Positions 8,744 to 14,956 of a DNA stretch of 23,864 bases are shown here, piece by piece. Source of the stretch: Bacteroidetes bacterium UBA1935 (GTDB lineage: Bacteria; Bacteroidota; Bacteroidia; Chitinophagales; Chitinophagaceae); contig DDFF01000011.1 in the NCBI GenBank assembly GCA_002337045.1, positions 1-23,864 of the forward strand. Direction: 5' to 3'. The position numbers and the translations under genes were made by a program. The notes under the pieces are model-generated. The model did no database searches. It was not told the DNA's origin and saw nothing but the letters and a program-made list of their open reading frames with translations. How positions within the stretch are numbered: position 1 is the stretch's first letter; each line of letters begins with the position of its first letter.

Positions 8744-8977
8744 TTATTCCAATTTACCTCTACACCAAGCACGTATTTGTTTAGCATTTGGTTGATAAGG
8801 ATTAGCATTATTACTTGCTAATACTGTACCTAATCCTAATTGCTTCTAACGAAGCAATTGCTAGCATACAATTACATGAGAATCTTTATTATTATTTACT
8901 CTAGCAGTCCACCAATATGGTCTACCAAAGTAATTACTGATTACATCAGGACGTATTCGTAAACAAACTATCAGGCA
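8744..8977 (-). pseudogene. Frameshifted 3' remnant of an unknown gene
   Basis: The minus-strand frame ending in TAA at 8746-8744 reads like real protein at both ends: RIRPDVISNYFGRPYWWTAR upstream and NPYQPNAKQIRAWCRGKLE at the C-terminus. Two in-frame TAG codons (8865-8863 and 8850-8848 region) interrupt it. Shifting by one base over about 8841-8868 gives LAIASLEA and joins the two parts into a plausible chain (HVIV-LAIASLEA-LGLGTVLAS), so one lost base and one gained base would explain the break. There is no start codon: the frame opens just after a TGA at 8980-8978, inside the end of the upstream gene. A hairpin (8838-8859) sits exactly at the disruption. The family is unknown, and a sequencing error cannot be excluded. 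Confidence 0.6.
8838..8859. repeat. Inverted repeat inside the gene remnant
   Basis: AATTGCTTC (8838-8846) and GAAGCAATT (8851-8859) form a perfect 9-bp stem with a TAAC loop. No T-run follows on either strand. It coincides with the frameshifted part of the remnant. Confidence 0.6.
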
Positions 8978-10023
8978 TCAAAAAGTTGCAGGACAACGGC
9001 TATTATATATGCTTTCTCATCTACAGTACTTTTGACAGGTGTTTTTGTAGTTATCTCAATGTTTCCATCCCCAGAATTCTGCATCGTTATGTTAGATACC
9101 CTCTTTGTTGTTATATCATCAGTGCTGTTTGGCTTTTCACCATTTGTAAAAGAAAAACCAGCAATATTTATTTCACTTATGCCCTGCACATCAGACAAAA
9201 ATGAACTGTTTAAGTTGATGTGAGCATTAGGCATCAATGCTACAAGAAATTGTGTGATACGGCAGTTCAATAGTTTACCTTCTCCAAAAACAACCGCAGG
9301 TGAAAATCCGGGGAGATAGCCTGTACCAATTTTCCCTAGTTGAATAAGACTACTGTTATACCAACTACCAGGATTAATAGTAACAAACTCCAAGGCTTTT
9401 GCGGTTATTTTCATTGTCACTTTTTCTGAAGTTGGTATTGGTATATTTTTACCATCGGCATTTTTTATACTTATGCTCCCTGTATCAAACGACAATTCCT
9501 GTTCGGTACTAATATCTTGCGAATTTATTTTAGATAACCATTGGGCAGGGGTGTCAGATACGTTCCATACTCTCTTCCATTCTAATTGGCCTGATTGGTT
9601 CGCAACTTTGGTCCAACCTATTGGCACAGGACCCGTAGCTATCGGAACTGTAGGAGTAGTGTTTGCAATATTGCTATTTATCAATACACTCTTAGGAATA
9701 AATGTTGCAGGATCAAGTATTTGTAAAAAACTTGAATAGCTGTCTGTAAAACTATCGGAGCTTGGTATAAAATAATCACTGTAACGTGATGCCGGCACAG
9801 TATCACAAAAATCGTATTGTTCTTTACTTATCTGCCCTAAAGGACTATTACTCCAATTCCATAACGTAGGTATACTTAATATCTGTATAGCCGTTCCGGG
9901 AACTTCAGAAATGTTTACGTGTTGTATCGTATTCAGATTACAATTATCCGCTCCAAGTTGAGCTAATTCTTCTATTTGCTGTGAATCTCGAAATTGAGTG
10001 ATAGAATCAAGTAAACTAGCCAT
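8971..10023 (-). CDS. Unknown 350-aa protein, paralogue of the gene at 10095-11414
   Basis: Not a family I recognise. There is no signal peptide or clear TM segment. Two blocks are shared with the upstream gene product: GWTKVANQSGQLEW at about 136-149, and INPGSWYNSSLIQL (216-229) continuing to VVFGEGKLLNCRITQFLVAL (244-263). The C-terminus (IIAVVLQLFDA) also matches in kind. The N-terminal 130 residues differ, and this copy lacks the Gly/Trp-rich segment and the long helical region of its paralogue. It starts 71 nt downstream of the paralogue, with a hairpin between them. The pattern suggests duplication followed by N-terminal divergence. Function cannot be assigned. Confidence 0.8.
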   Translation of the reverse strand: MASLLDSITQFRDSQQIEELAQLGADNCNLNTIQHVNISEVPGTAIQILSIPTLWNWSNSPLGQISKEQYDFCDTVPASRYSDYFIPSSDSFTDSYSSFLQILDPATFIPKSVLINSNIANTTPTVPIATGPVPIGWTKVANQSGQLEWKRVWNVSDTPAQWLSKINSQDISTEQELSFDTGSISIKNADGKNIPIPTSEKVTMKITAKALEFVTINPGSWYNSSLIQLGKIGTGYLPGFSPAVVFGEGKLLNCRITQFLVALMPNAHINLNSSFLSDVQGISEINIAGFSFTNGEKPNSTDDITTKRVSNITMQNSGDGNIEITTKTPVKSTVDEKAYIIAVVLQLFDA

Positions 10024-10052
10024 ATGTAAATTGTTGAAGTACTAGAACAATA

Positions 10053-10081
10053 AACCAAGAAGGCATTTCACCTTCTTGGTT
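10053..10081. terminator. Hairpin between the two paralogues
   Basis: AACCAAGAAGG (10053-10063) pairs perfectly with CCTTCTTGGTT (10071-10081) around CATTTCA. It lies just past the stop of the 439-aa gene, where a terminator would be. No good U-run follows on the minus strand (TATTGTTC), so it may be a partial terminator or an mRNA-stabilising 3' end that sets the ratio of the two products. Confidence 0.55.
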
Positions 10082-10094
10082 GTTAGAATGTCAA

Positions 10095-11414
10095 TTATGC
10101 TTCATCTAAACCGGGAAAAGCAACCAATACACCTATAATTTGAGGATCGTCAGAAGTATCTGTACCCTCTATAGTTGTGTTATCCGAAGTTTGATGCGTA
10201 ACAGTACTTTCGTGGCCACCTGAACCACCAATTGTAAATGGGCCTATCCGTAATCCACCACTTGCTTCAAATTTCTCATGATACATGGTATAGGTAGAAG
10301 TCTTCATGGTAATTTTATAGCTTAGTTTATATGCTACAACTAATGCATTAACCCTGCATGACAACAAACCATACTGGCCGAAAACGGAATTGCTACCTGG
10401 TCCACCATTTATATCCCAACCCTGTTGCAAAGTATATCCTGTATTAGCAGTATTTCGTGCTAGCTTTTGCATAAAGCCACCGTCATACCATGAGCCGGGC
10501 GTTATAGGAACAACTGTGCTTGCTTGCGCACTTACCTGTACTGTAATGCTGCTATCACTTTGAGAAATATTTGTTTTTTCCCAGCCACCGCTGCCGCCAA
10601 ATGCCCAAAAACCGAAATCAGAACCTGTGCTGCCACCAGCCCATGATTTATCATATGATGAATCGGCCTTTGAAGCATCAAGATTAACTGTGAAACCACC
10701 AGCATTACCAGCTGTTAATTTAGCTCTCCAACCTTGTCCGGATGTAGCAATATTGTAAATAGGCTGCCATTCAAGAGTGCCATCTGAGTTTGGAACCTTA
10801 GTCCAACCTGCAGGAGCTGCTGAAGTACCAATTGCACCTGTAGGCGTTTGTATAGCTTTCATGATATTCTGTAAAGTAGAGTCTGTTGTAAGGTTCGATA
10901 CCAGACTATAGTAGAAAGTAGATTTCACATCATATGCTGCCTTGGCGTTTTTATAATCCTGAGCGTAACTACTATTTTTCAGGAAACTTCCGAAATCAGA
11001 ACCACCATATAATGCTGTCATTGCATCCGAACCAGTGTTTTGTAATTGAGTGTTATAATCTGATGTAGCATTGCTAAGGATAGTGCTCATGCTATTTTGA
11101 GCATTAGTTAGTTCATCTTTTGCATTTTGCAGATCATTTTGTTTTTCAGGGCTCACTTTAAACGTCAGCAAATTCATTACCTGCTTATAGCAATCAAAAA
11201 ATGAAGCATCACCGAAATCAAAATTACCTACTTCCTGGTATTTAGGTTTGCTACTCATTATCTGGTAGGCCATAGGACTTTCCTGGCCTTGTGCCGCTAC
11301 AGGCCAGCTAAAGTTGATGGGGTTGCCCAGCATCTGGAATTTACCACCGCTGCCTTTTAAAGCTGATGCTATTAGTTGGTTGTACGTTTGTGAGAAAAGA
11401 TTTTGGTTGTCCAT
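10095..11414 (-). CDS. Unknown 439-aa protein, paralogue of the gene at 8971-10023
   Basis: Not a family I recognise. Residues about 1-190 are mostly helical, with a probable coiled coil about 88-125. GWTKVPNSDGTLEW (203-216) opens the shared part. A Gly/Ser/Trp-rich stretch (GSDFGFWAFGGSGGW, 264-278) precedes ITPGSWYDGGFMQ (304-316) and the shared SVFGQYGLLSCRVNALVVAY (343-362). Another Gly-rich part (ASGGLRIGPFTIGGSGGHES) lies near residue 385, and the end is IIGVLVAFPGLDEA. No signal peptide is present. Helices followed by Gly-rich beta segments could suit a membrane-interacting protein, but that is speculation. It is the first gene of its block and diverges from the kinase operon at 11673. 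Confidence 0.8.
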   Translation of the reverse strand: MDNQNLFSQTYNQLIASALKGSGGKFQMLGNPINFSWPVAAQGQESPMAYQIMSSKPKYQEVGNFDFGDASFFDCYKQVMNLLTFKVSPEKQNDLQNAKDELTNAQNSMSTILSNATSDYNTQLQNTGSDAMTALYGGSDFGSFLKNSSYAQDYKNAKAAYDVKSTFYYSLVSNLTTDSTLQNIMKAIQTPTGAIGTSAAPAGWTKVPNSDGTLEWQPIYNIATSGQGWRAKLTAGNAGGFTVNLDASKADSSYDKSWAGGSTGSDFGFWAFGGSGGWEKTNISQSDSSITVQVSAQASTVVPITPGSWYDGGFMQKLARNTANTGYTLQQGWDINGGPGSNSVFGQYGLLSCRVNALVVAYKLSYKITMKTSTYTMYHEKFEASGGLRIGPFTIGGSGGHESTVTHQTSDNTTIEGTDTSDDPQIIGVLVAFPGLDEA

Positions 11415-11534
11415 TTTTATATTACATTAATAAGTTTATCCCTACTCTATACAGGCTTTTCGGGTAACGCCTATTCATCCAGAAGCTTCATTGATGAGAA
11501 GACAAAAGAACAAAGGGTAGATAAATTGTAACAG

Positions 11535-11572
11535 CGTAAAAATGCCTGTTAAATAAATCAGGTATTTTTACG
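11535..11572. promoter_or_regulatory. Inverted repeat in the divergent intergenic region
   Basis: CGTAAAAATGCCTG (11535-11548) and CAGGTATTTTTACG (11559-11572) form a 14-bp stem broken only by one G-T pair, with a 10-nt AT-rich centre. It lies between the divergent starts at 11414 and 11673, 30 nt upstream of the predicted -33 element. Neither side has a terminator T-run. An operator for a dimeric regulator is one reading, a structured 5' leader of the minus-strand gene another. Confidence 0.5.
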
Positions 11573-11602
11573 GGTATATGTTGAGTGTATTTTATGAGGG
11601 GA

Positions 11603-11633
11603 TTGCACATTTCGGAAAATGCTCATACATTTA
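11603..11633 (+). promoter_or_regulatory. Candidate promoter of the four-gene kinase operon
   Basis: TTG (11603-11605) is followed after 20 nt by TACATTTA (11626-11633), one mismatch from TAnnTTTG. It overlaps the ATG at 11619, which makes that codon an unlikely translation start and supports the ATG at 11673. Confidence 0.5.
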
Positions 11634-11672
11634 AGCATACATTATTATTCACTGATTTTCAAAACGATATGT

Positions 11673-12248
11673 ATGACTACAAAAGAAACAGCTAAGAAAT
11701 CCGTCAAGAAAACAACACCTTCAAAAAAGAGCATCTCAAAGGCTAAATCCTCAACAAAAAAATCAAAAAAAACGACGGAATACCCTACTGTTCCACTAGA
11801 CTTTGCAATTGAGTGTACGCAACTGTGGTGCAATTTCAATGAGGGCTTGCATATTCAATACAATCTTACAAAGGACTATATACGTGCGTTCTTTATACCC
11901 AAAGAAGACATATTTGCGATGAATGACAAACTTCGTAGTGAAGGACTAGCTATGTATTCGGGATGTAGGGTCTATTTAGGCATGCAGGCTGACCCCGAGC
12001 AAATAGTAGTCGACGAGCCACTAATGCCACCTACACCCGGACCAATGAAACTATTTATGGTGGCAGTAGAACATGATGGTACATTGGCTGGACACGACGT
12101 TACTAAAGAAGGTGACAAATCGTTGGTATATGATTTTTCAGTGCCTTGCCCTAGCACTTGCGATATGGTTAGTGATTTATACCATCCCGGTTCTGGGAGT
12201 GTCCATCCTACGATAAAGAAGACTGTAAAAAAAACTAAGAAGAATTGA
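11673..12248 (+). CDS. Unknown protein with Lys-rich tails, first gene of a kinase operon
   Basis: A 191-aa product with three parts. Residues 1-35 are Lys/Ser/Thr-rich (KKSVKKTTPSKKS style, like a histone H1 tail). Residues about 38-172 form a globular core with TQLWCNFNEGLH, VYLGMQAD, an acidic-proline stretch (DEPLMPPTPGP) and PCPSTCDMVSDLYHPG. A second basic tail (IKKTVKKTKKN) ends it. I do not recognise the core. The tails suggest nucleic-acid binding or an unstructured linker; cysteines C159 and C163 could bind metal or form a disulfide. An upstream in-frame ATG at 11619 lies within the predicted promoter, so the start at 11673 is preferred. Its stop overlaps the next start by 4 nt, so it is co-translated with the membrane protein, kinase and regulator and may be part of their signalling. 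Confidence 0.8.
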   Translation: MTTKETAKKSVKKTTPSKKSISKAKSSTKKSKKTTEYPTVPLDFAIECTQLWCNFNEGLHIQYNLTKDYIRAFFIPKEDIFAMNDKLRSEGLAMYSGCRVYLGMQADPEQIVVDEPLMPPTPGPMKLFMVAVEHDGTLAGHDVTKEGDKSLVYDFSVPCPSTCDMVSDLYHPGSGSVHPTIKKTVKKTKKN

Positions 12249-12880
12249 TTTTTAAATTTTTAGCAGTTACATCACCATTGGTTTTTATTTTACCAACCCT
12301 TGTTAGTCTGCGAAATATCAAAAAATATGAACTTAAGTTTCGAATATTAAGTTGGCATGTTTGGCTTGCTTTTGTAATCGAAATGATATCGTATTGGTTG
12401 TGGATGCATAAACAAAGTAATCTTTTTTTGCTCCATCTATACACAATATTAGAATTTGAGTTAGTCTCATTATTCTATATCATCCTCTTGAAGCAATATT
12501 CTAAAATATGGAGTATCCCTACCATCATGATTAGCTTTGTTGTTTTTGCAATTATCGATAGTTTGTTTTTTCACGACTTAAATCATTTTAACGTTTTTGC
12601 ACGCTCAATAGAATGTCTCATAATTATATCTTATGCGATTTATTATTTGTATAAACACTTAATATCATCAAAAACTATTTCGTTTAGAAATGATCCAGTA
12701 CTATTAACCAATACAGCATTCCTATTCTATTTTTCAGTTTCGTTCTTTCTGTTTTTGTTTAGTAATCACATCATGGCAGAAACTTTTAAAACTTATCTAG
12801 TATGGACGATGCATAGCATAGCTCTTTGGATTTATTATACCACTATCGGTATCGCATTATGGAAGGCTGGCAAGAAGTAG
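12245..12880 (+). CDS. Seven-TM membrane protein in a kinase operon
   Basis: A 211-aa, very hydrophobic and AT-rich product with about seven predicted TM segments (roughly 3-21, 34-53, 59-82, 91-109, 120-138, 154-175, 184-206). The predicted start is TTG, overlapping the previous stop as TTGA; an ATG start would be at residue 47 and would remove the first TM helix. No named family is evident. It overlaps the kinase gene by 22 nt. That kinase has a single TM helix and no sensor domain, so this protein is the best candidate for the missing membrane sensor. That role is inferred from position and architecture only. Confidence 0.85.
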   Translation: MIFKFLAVTSPLVFILPTLVSLRNIKKYELKFRILSWHVWLAFVIEMISYWLWMHKQSNLFLLHLYTILEFELVSLFYIILLKQYSKIWSIPTIMISFVVFAIIDSLFFHDLNHFNVFARSIECLIIISYAIYYLYKHLISSKTISFRNDPVLLTNTAFLFYFSVSFFLFLFSNHIMAETFKTYLVWTMHSIALWIYYTTIGIALWKAGKK

Positions 12881-13644
12881 ATATATATTTTGTACTGTAC
12901 GCAGGTACGGCTGGTATGTTGTTGCTATGTTTCGGTATGCTATTGTTCTTTAGGGGATATAGCAAAAGACTGCTTGCAGAACAAGAAGAGAAAAATAGAA
13001 TGGAACTAGACTATAAGGATAAACTGCTGTATAGTCACATACAGGCAACGGAAAAGGAACGGGCACGCATAGCACGGGATCTGCATGACGAAGTAGGAGC
13101 ATCCTTATCGTTATTGCGCATGCAAGTTACCAACCCTGATGCCAAACCAATAATTGATAGTACCATTGACAACGTACGTCGCATATCATATGATTTACTG
13201 CCCCCCACTCTTGGGGTCTTTGGAATTGCTGTTGCCCTACAGACATTTTTTGAAAAAGTAGAACATAACATAGCTATTCGTTTTCAAGTTATTGACGAGC
13301 ACTTACGTTTTGATACCGTAACCGAACTATCCGTATATCGTGTAGTGCAGGAATTAGTACAGAACACATTTAAGCATTCAGGGGCTGATAAAATAGACTT
13401 TGTTATGGAGTATAAAAATGATCAACTAACCATTATCTATCACGATAACGGAAAAGGTTATGACTATGGTAGTCAACAAAAGGAAAATGGACTTGGCATG
13501 AAAAATATAGCATTTCGAATAAAACAATGTGGTGGCACACTGCAATACAAAAGAAGGACTGATAACAGTATTGAAGTACATATTTCTATACCACAATTAC
13601 AAATCACACATCATGAACACAATGCGCATAGCATTAGCAGATGA
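12859..13644 (+). CDS. HisKA_3 sensor histidine kinase (LiaS/NarX-like core)
   Basis: A 261-aa kinase starting at the ATG at 12859; a longer frame from 12826 would overlap the membrane gene further and put a charged peptide before the TM helix. One TM segment lies at about residues 10-31, then a short coiled coil, then HisKA_3 with the phosphoacceptor H76 in ARDLHDEVGASLS. The ATPase domain has an N box (QELVQNTFKHSGA), G1 (HDNGKGYD) and G2 (GLGMKNIAFR). There is no periplasmic sensor domain, as in intramembrane-sensing kinases. It overlaps the following regulator gene by 32 nt and pairs with it. Confidence 0.93.
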   Translation: MEGWQEVDIYFVLYAGTAGMLLLCFGMLLFFRGYSKRLLAEQEEKNRMELDYKDKLLYSHIQATEKERARIARDLHDEVGASLSLLRMQVTNPDAKPIIDSTIDNVRRISYDLLPPTLGVFGIAVALQTFFEKVEHNIAIRFQVIDEHLRFDTVTELSVYRVVQELVQNTFKHSGADKIDFVMEYKNDQLTIIYHDNGKGYDYGSQQKENGLGMKNIAFRIKQCGGTLQYKRRTDNSIEVHISIPQLQITHHEHNAHSISR

Positions 13645-14275
13645 CCATACTCTTTTTCGTAAAGGGATGCAAAAACTTATAGACGAACTACATGGCAAGC
13701 AAGTAGTGTATGATGCTGCTCATGGCGCTGAATTATTACAATGGCTGGACTCTACGTCGGATAAACCTGATGTAATATTGATGGACTTGAATATGCCACA
13801 GATGAATGGCATAGAAGCTACACGTATCATACATAATAAGTACCCAAACATAAAGATTATTGTGCTTACTGTATACGATGAGGAACAATTTATAATACGC
13901 TTGGTAGAATGTGGTGCAGATGGCTACTTGTTTAAAAATGCTGAGATAGCAGAGGTGGAAAAAGCCATACACGATGTAATAAGTAATGGTTTTTATTTTA
14001 ATGATAAGATGTTGAATGCCATTCGTAAAGGTCCGGCATTAAAAAACAAGGATATATCATTCAATAGCAAAGTAAACCTGACTAGGCGCGAACAGGAAAT
14101 ACTGAAACTGATTTGCAATGAACTGACGGCTACCGAAATAGCTGACAAATTATTTATCAGCACCCGAACGGTAGACGGGCACCGCCAAAACCTGTTGGAT
14201 AAAATAGGAGCACGGAACACTGCCGGGCTCGTGATATATGCTATAAAAAATAAGCTGTTGGATTTAGGCTTTTAA
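13613..14275 (+). CDS. NarL/FixJ-family response regulator
   Basis: A 220-aa regulator. The receiver has D10/D11 (ALADDH), the phosphoacceptor D58 (VILMDLNMPQMNG) and an LTVYDEE segment. The C-terminal LuxR-type helix-turn-helix runs from LTRREQEIL through NELTATEIADKLFISTRTVDGHRQNLLDKIGARN. The start is either the ATG at 13613 (MNTMRIALADD) or the one at 13622 (MRIALADD); both lie inside the kinase gene, and the longer frame from 13529 adds non-family sequence. It is the output of the HisKA_3 kinase encoded just upstream. A hairpin terminator follows 160 nt downstream. Confidence 0.94.
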   Translation: MNTMRIALADDHTLFRKGMQKLIDELHGKQVVYDAAHGAELLQWLDSTSDKPDVILMDLNMPQMNGIEATRIIHNKYPNIKIIVLTVYDEEQFIIRLVECGADGYLFKNAEIAEVEKAIHDVISNGFYFNDKMLNAIRKGPALKNKDISFNSKVNLTRREQEILKLICNELTATEIADKLFISTRTVDGHRQNLLDKIGARNTAGLVIYAIKNKLLDLGF

Positions 14276-14434
14276 ATATCTTAGTCATTCCCAATGATTT
14301 TTACTTTTGCAGTCATTCATATGGGACTCTAGCCAATTTGTCTTATAACTTTAAAAGCCTACGGAATATCGCACCCTTAATACAATAACCTTCAATAGAT
14401 TATAGATAACTATATAAACTTGACGAAAAAATGC

Positions 14435-14484
14435 AACCCCTGAAGAATCGCTATTGTAGCGACTTTCAGGGGTTAATATTTTTT
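14435..14484 (+). terminator. Intrinsic terminator of the four-gene kinase operon
   Basis: AACCCCTGAA (14435-14444) pairs with TTCAGGGGTT (14465-14474). An inner stem TCGCTA (14448-14453) and TAGCGA (14457-14462) stacks on it. AATATTTTTT follows. The position 160 nt past the regulator stop leaves a long 3' untranslated region or a separate small transcript ending here. Confidence 0.7.
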
Positions 14485-14670
14485 GAGAGTGGAGTCTACG
14501 GAACTAGTGTCGAACCAACTATAGGATTTTTTCAGGCACATACATCCCTTGAAAGAGATTGCAGACTTGGCTTATAGCAGTTTGTACTAGGGCTATTTTT
14601 CAAACTCGTTCAAGATATAAAATTTTAGAACCCTGGCGATTATTAATGATATTAGGTCGTTAGACATCAC

Positions 14671-14728
14671 AACCAATGAAACAATACATCCACTGCGTAT
14701 GCCGTGGGAATGTATTGTTTCATTGGTT
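14671..14728. repeat. Long perfect inverted repeat (19-bp arms)
   Basis: The 19-nt arms at 14671-14689 and 14710-14728 are exact reverse complements (AACCAATGAAACAATACAT and its complement). The 20-nt centre contains CCAC (14690-14693) and GTGG (14704-14707), extending the stem by 4 bp after a 2-nt bulge. It lies 9 nt past the stop of the minus-strand gene at 14738. No U-run follows on the minus strand, so it is not a textbook terminator. It may be a 3'-end stabilising hairpin or a small dispersed repeat element. Confidence 0.75.
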
Positions 14729-14737
14729 TGAGAATGT

Positions 14738-14926
14738 TTATTTCTTTTTAATAGCCTTTAGCTTCTTAGCACCATAAACGGCACCAGCTATTACAAGTGC
14801 ACTCACACCACCGTCAATAGGTACTTCGTCTACGACATCATCATCAAAACCAGGACCTTGTGCATATGCTGTAGCAGACATCAACAGAAAGAAAATATAT
14901 GTTGCAATTATTCTTAAACGTTTCAT
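14738..14926 (-). CDS. Small PID-CTERM-like protein
   Basis: A 62-aa protein with a signal peptide ending near residue 22 (TAYA-QGP), an acidic spacer (FDDDVVDEV), the motif PIDGG (36-40), a hydrophobic helix of about 14 residues and a basic end (KKLKAIKKK). This matches, from memory, the small PID-CTERM sorting-signal proteins common in Bacteroidota, a tripartite signal analogous to PEP-CTERM. The mature protein would be little more than the signal itself. No exosortase is in the window. It lies 30 nt downstream of the large T9SS gene on the same strand, probably in one transcript. Confidence 0.75.
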   Translation of the reverse strand: MKRLRIIATYIFFLLMSATAYAQGPGFDDDVVDEVPIDGGVSALVIAGAVYGAKKLKAIKKK

Positions 14927-14956
14927 ACAGAGTACATTTATTTTTGCGTGAAGGGA

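Larger units (their letters stand above)
14276..14737. other. Gene-free stretch with two hairpins
   Basis: No coding frame with protein-like composition was found on either strand in these 462 bases. They hold a hairpin with T-run (14435-14484) and a long inverted repeat (14671-14728), listed separately. The part around 14490-14520 looks slightly like the 3' half of a minus-strand tRNA (GGTTCGA), but no full cloverleaf could be drawn. I see nothing else. Confidence 0.6.

Noticed and set aside
8971..11414. CRISPR, toxin-antitoxin or insertion sequence explanation for the unknown block
   Set aside because: No direct repeat array, transposase, terminal inverted repeats or small toxin/antitoxin gene pair could be found; the two genes are simply unrecognised paralogues.
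14488..14525. tRNA-like 3' half (GGTTCGA on the minus strand)
   Set aside because: The T-stem would need three wobble pairs and no D-arm or anticodon arm could be placed around it.
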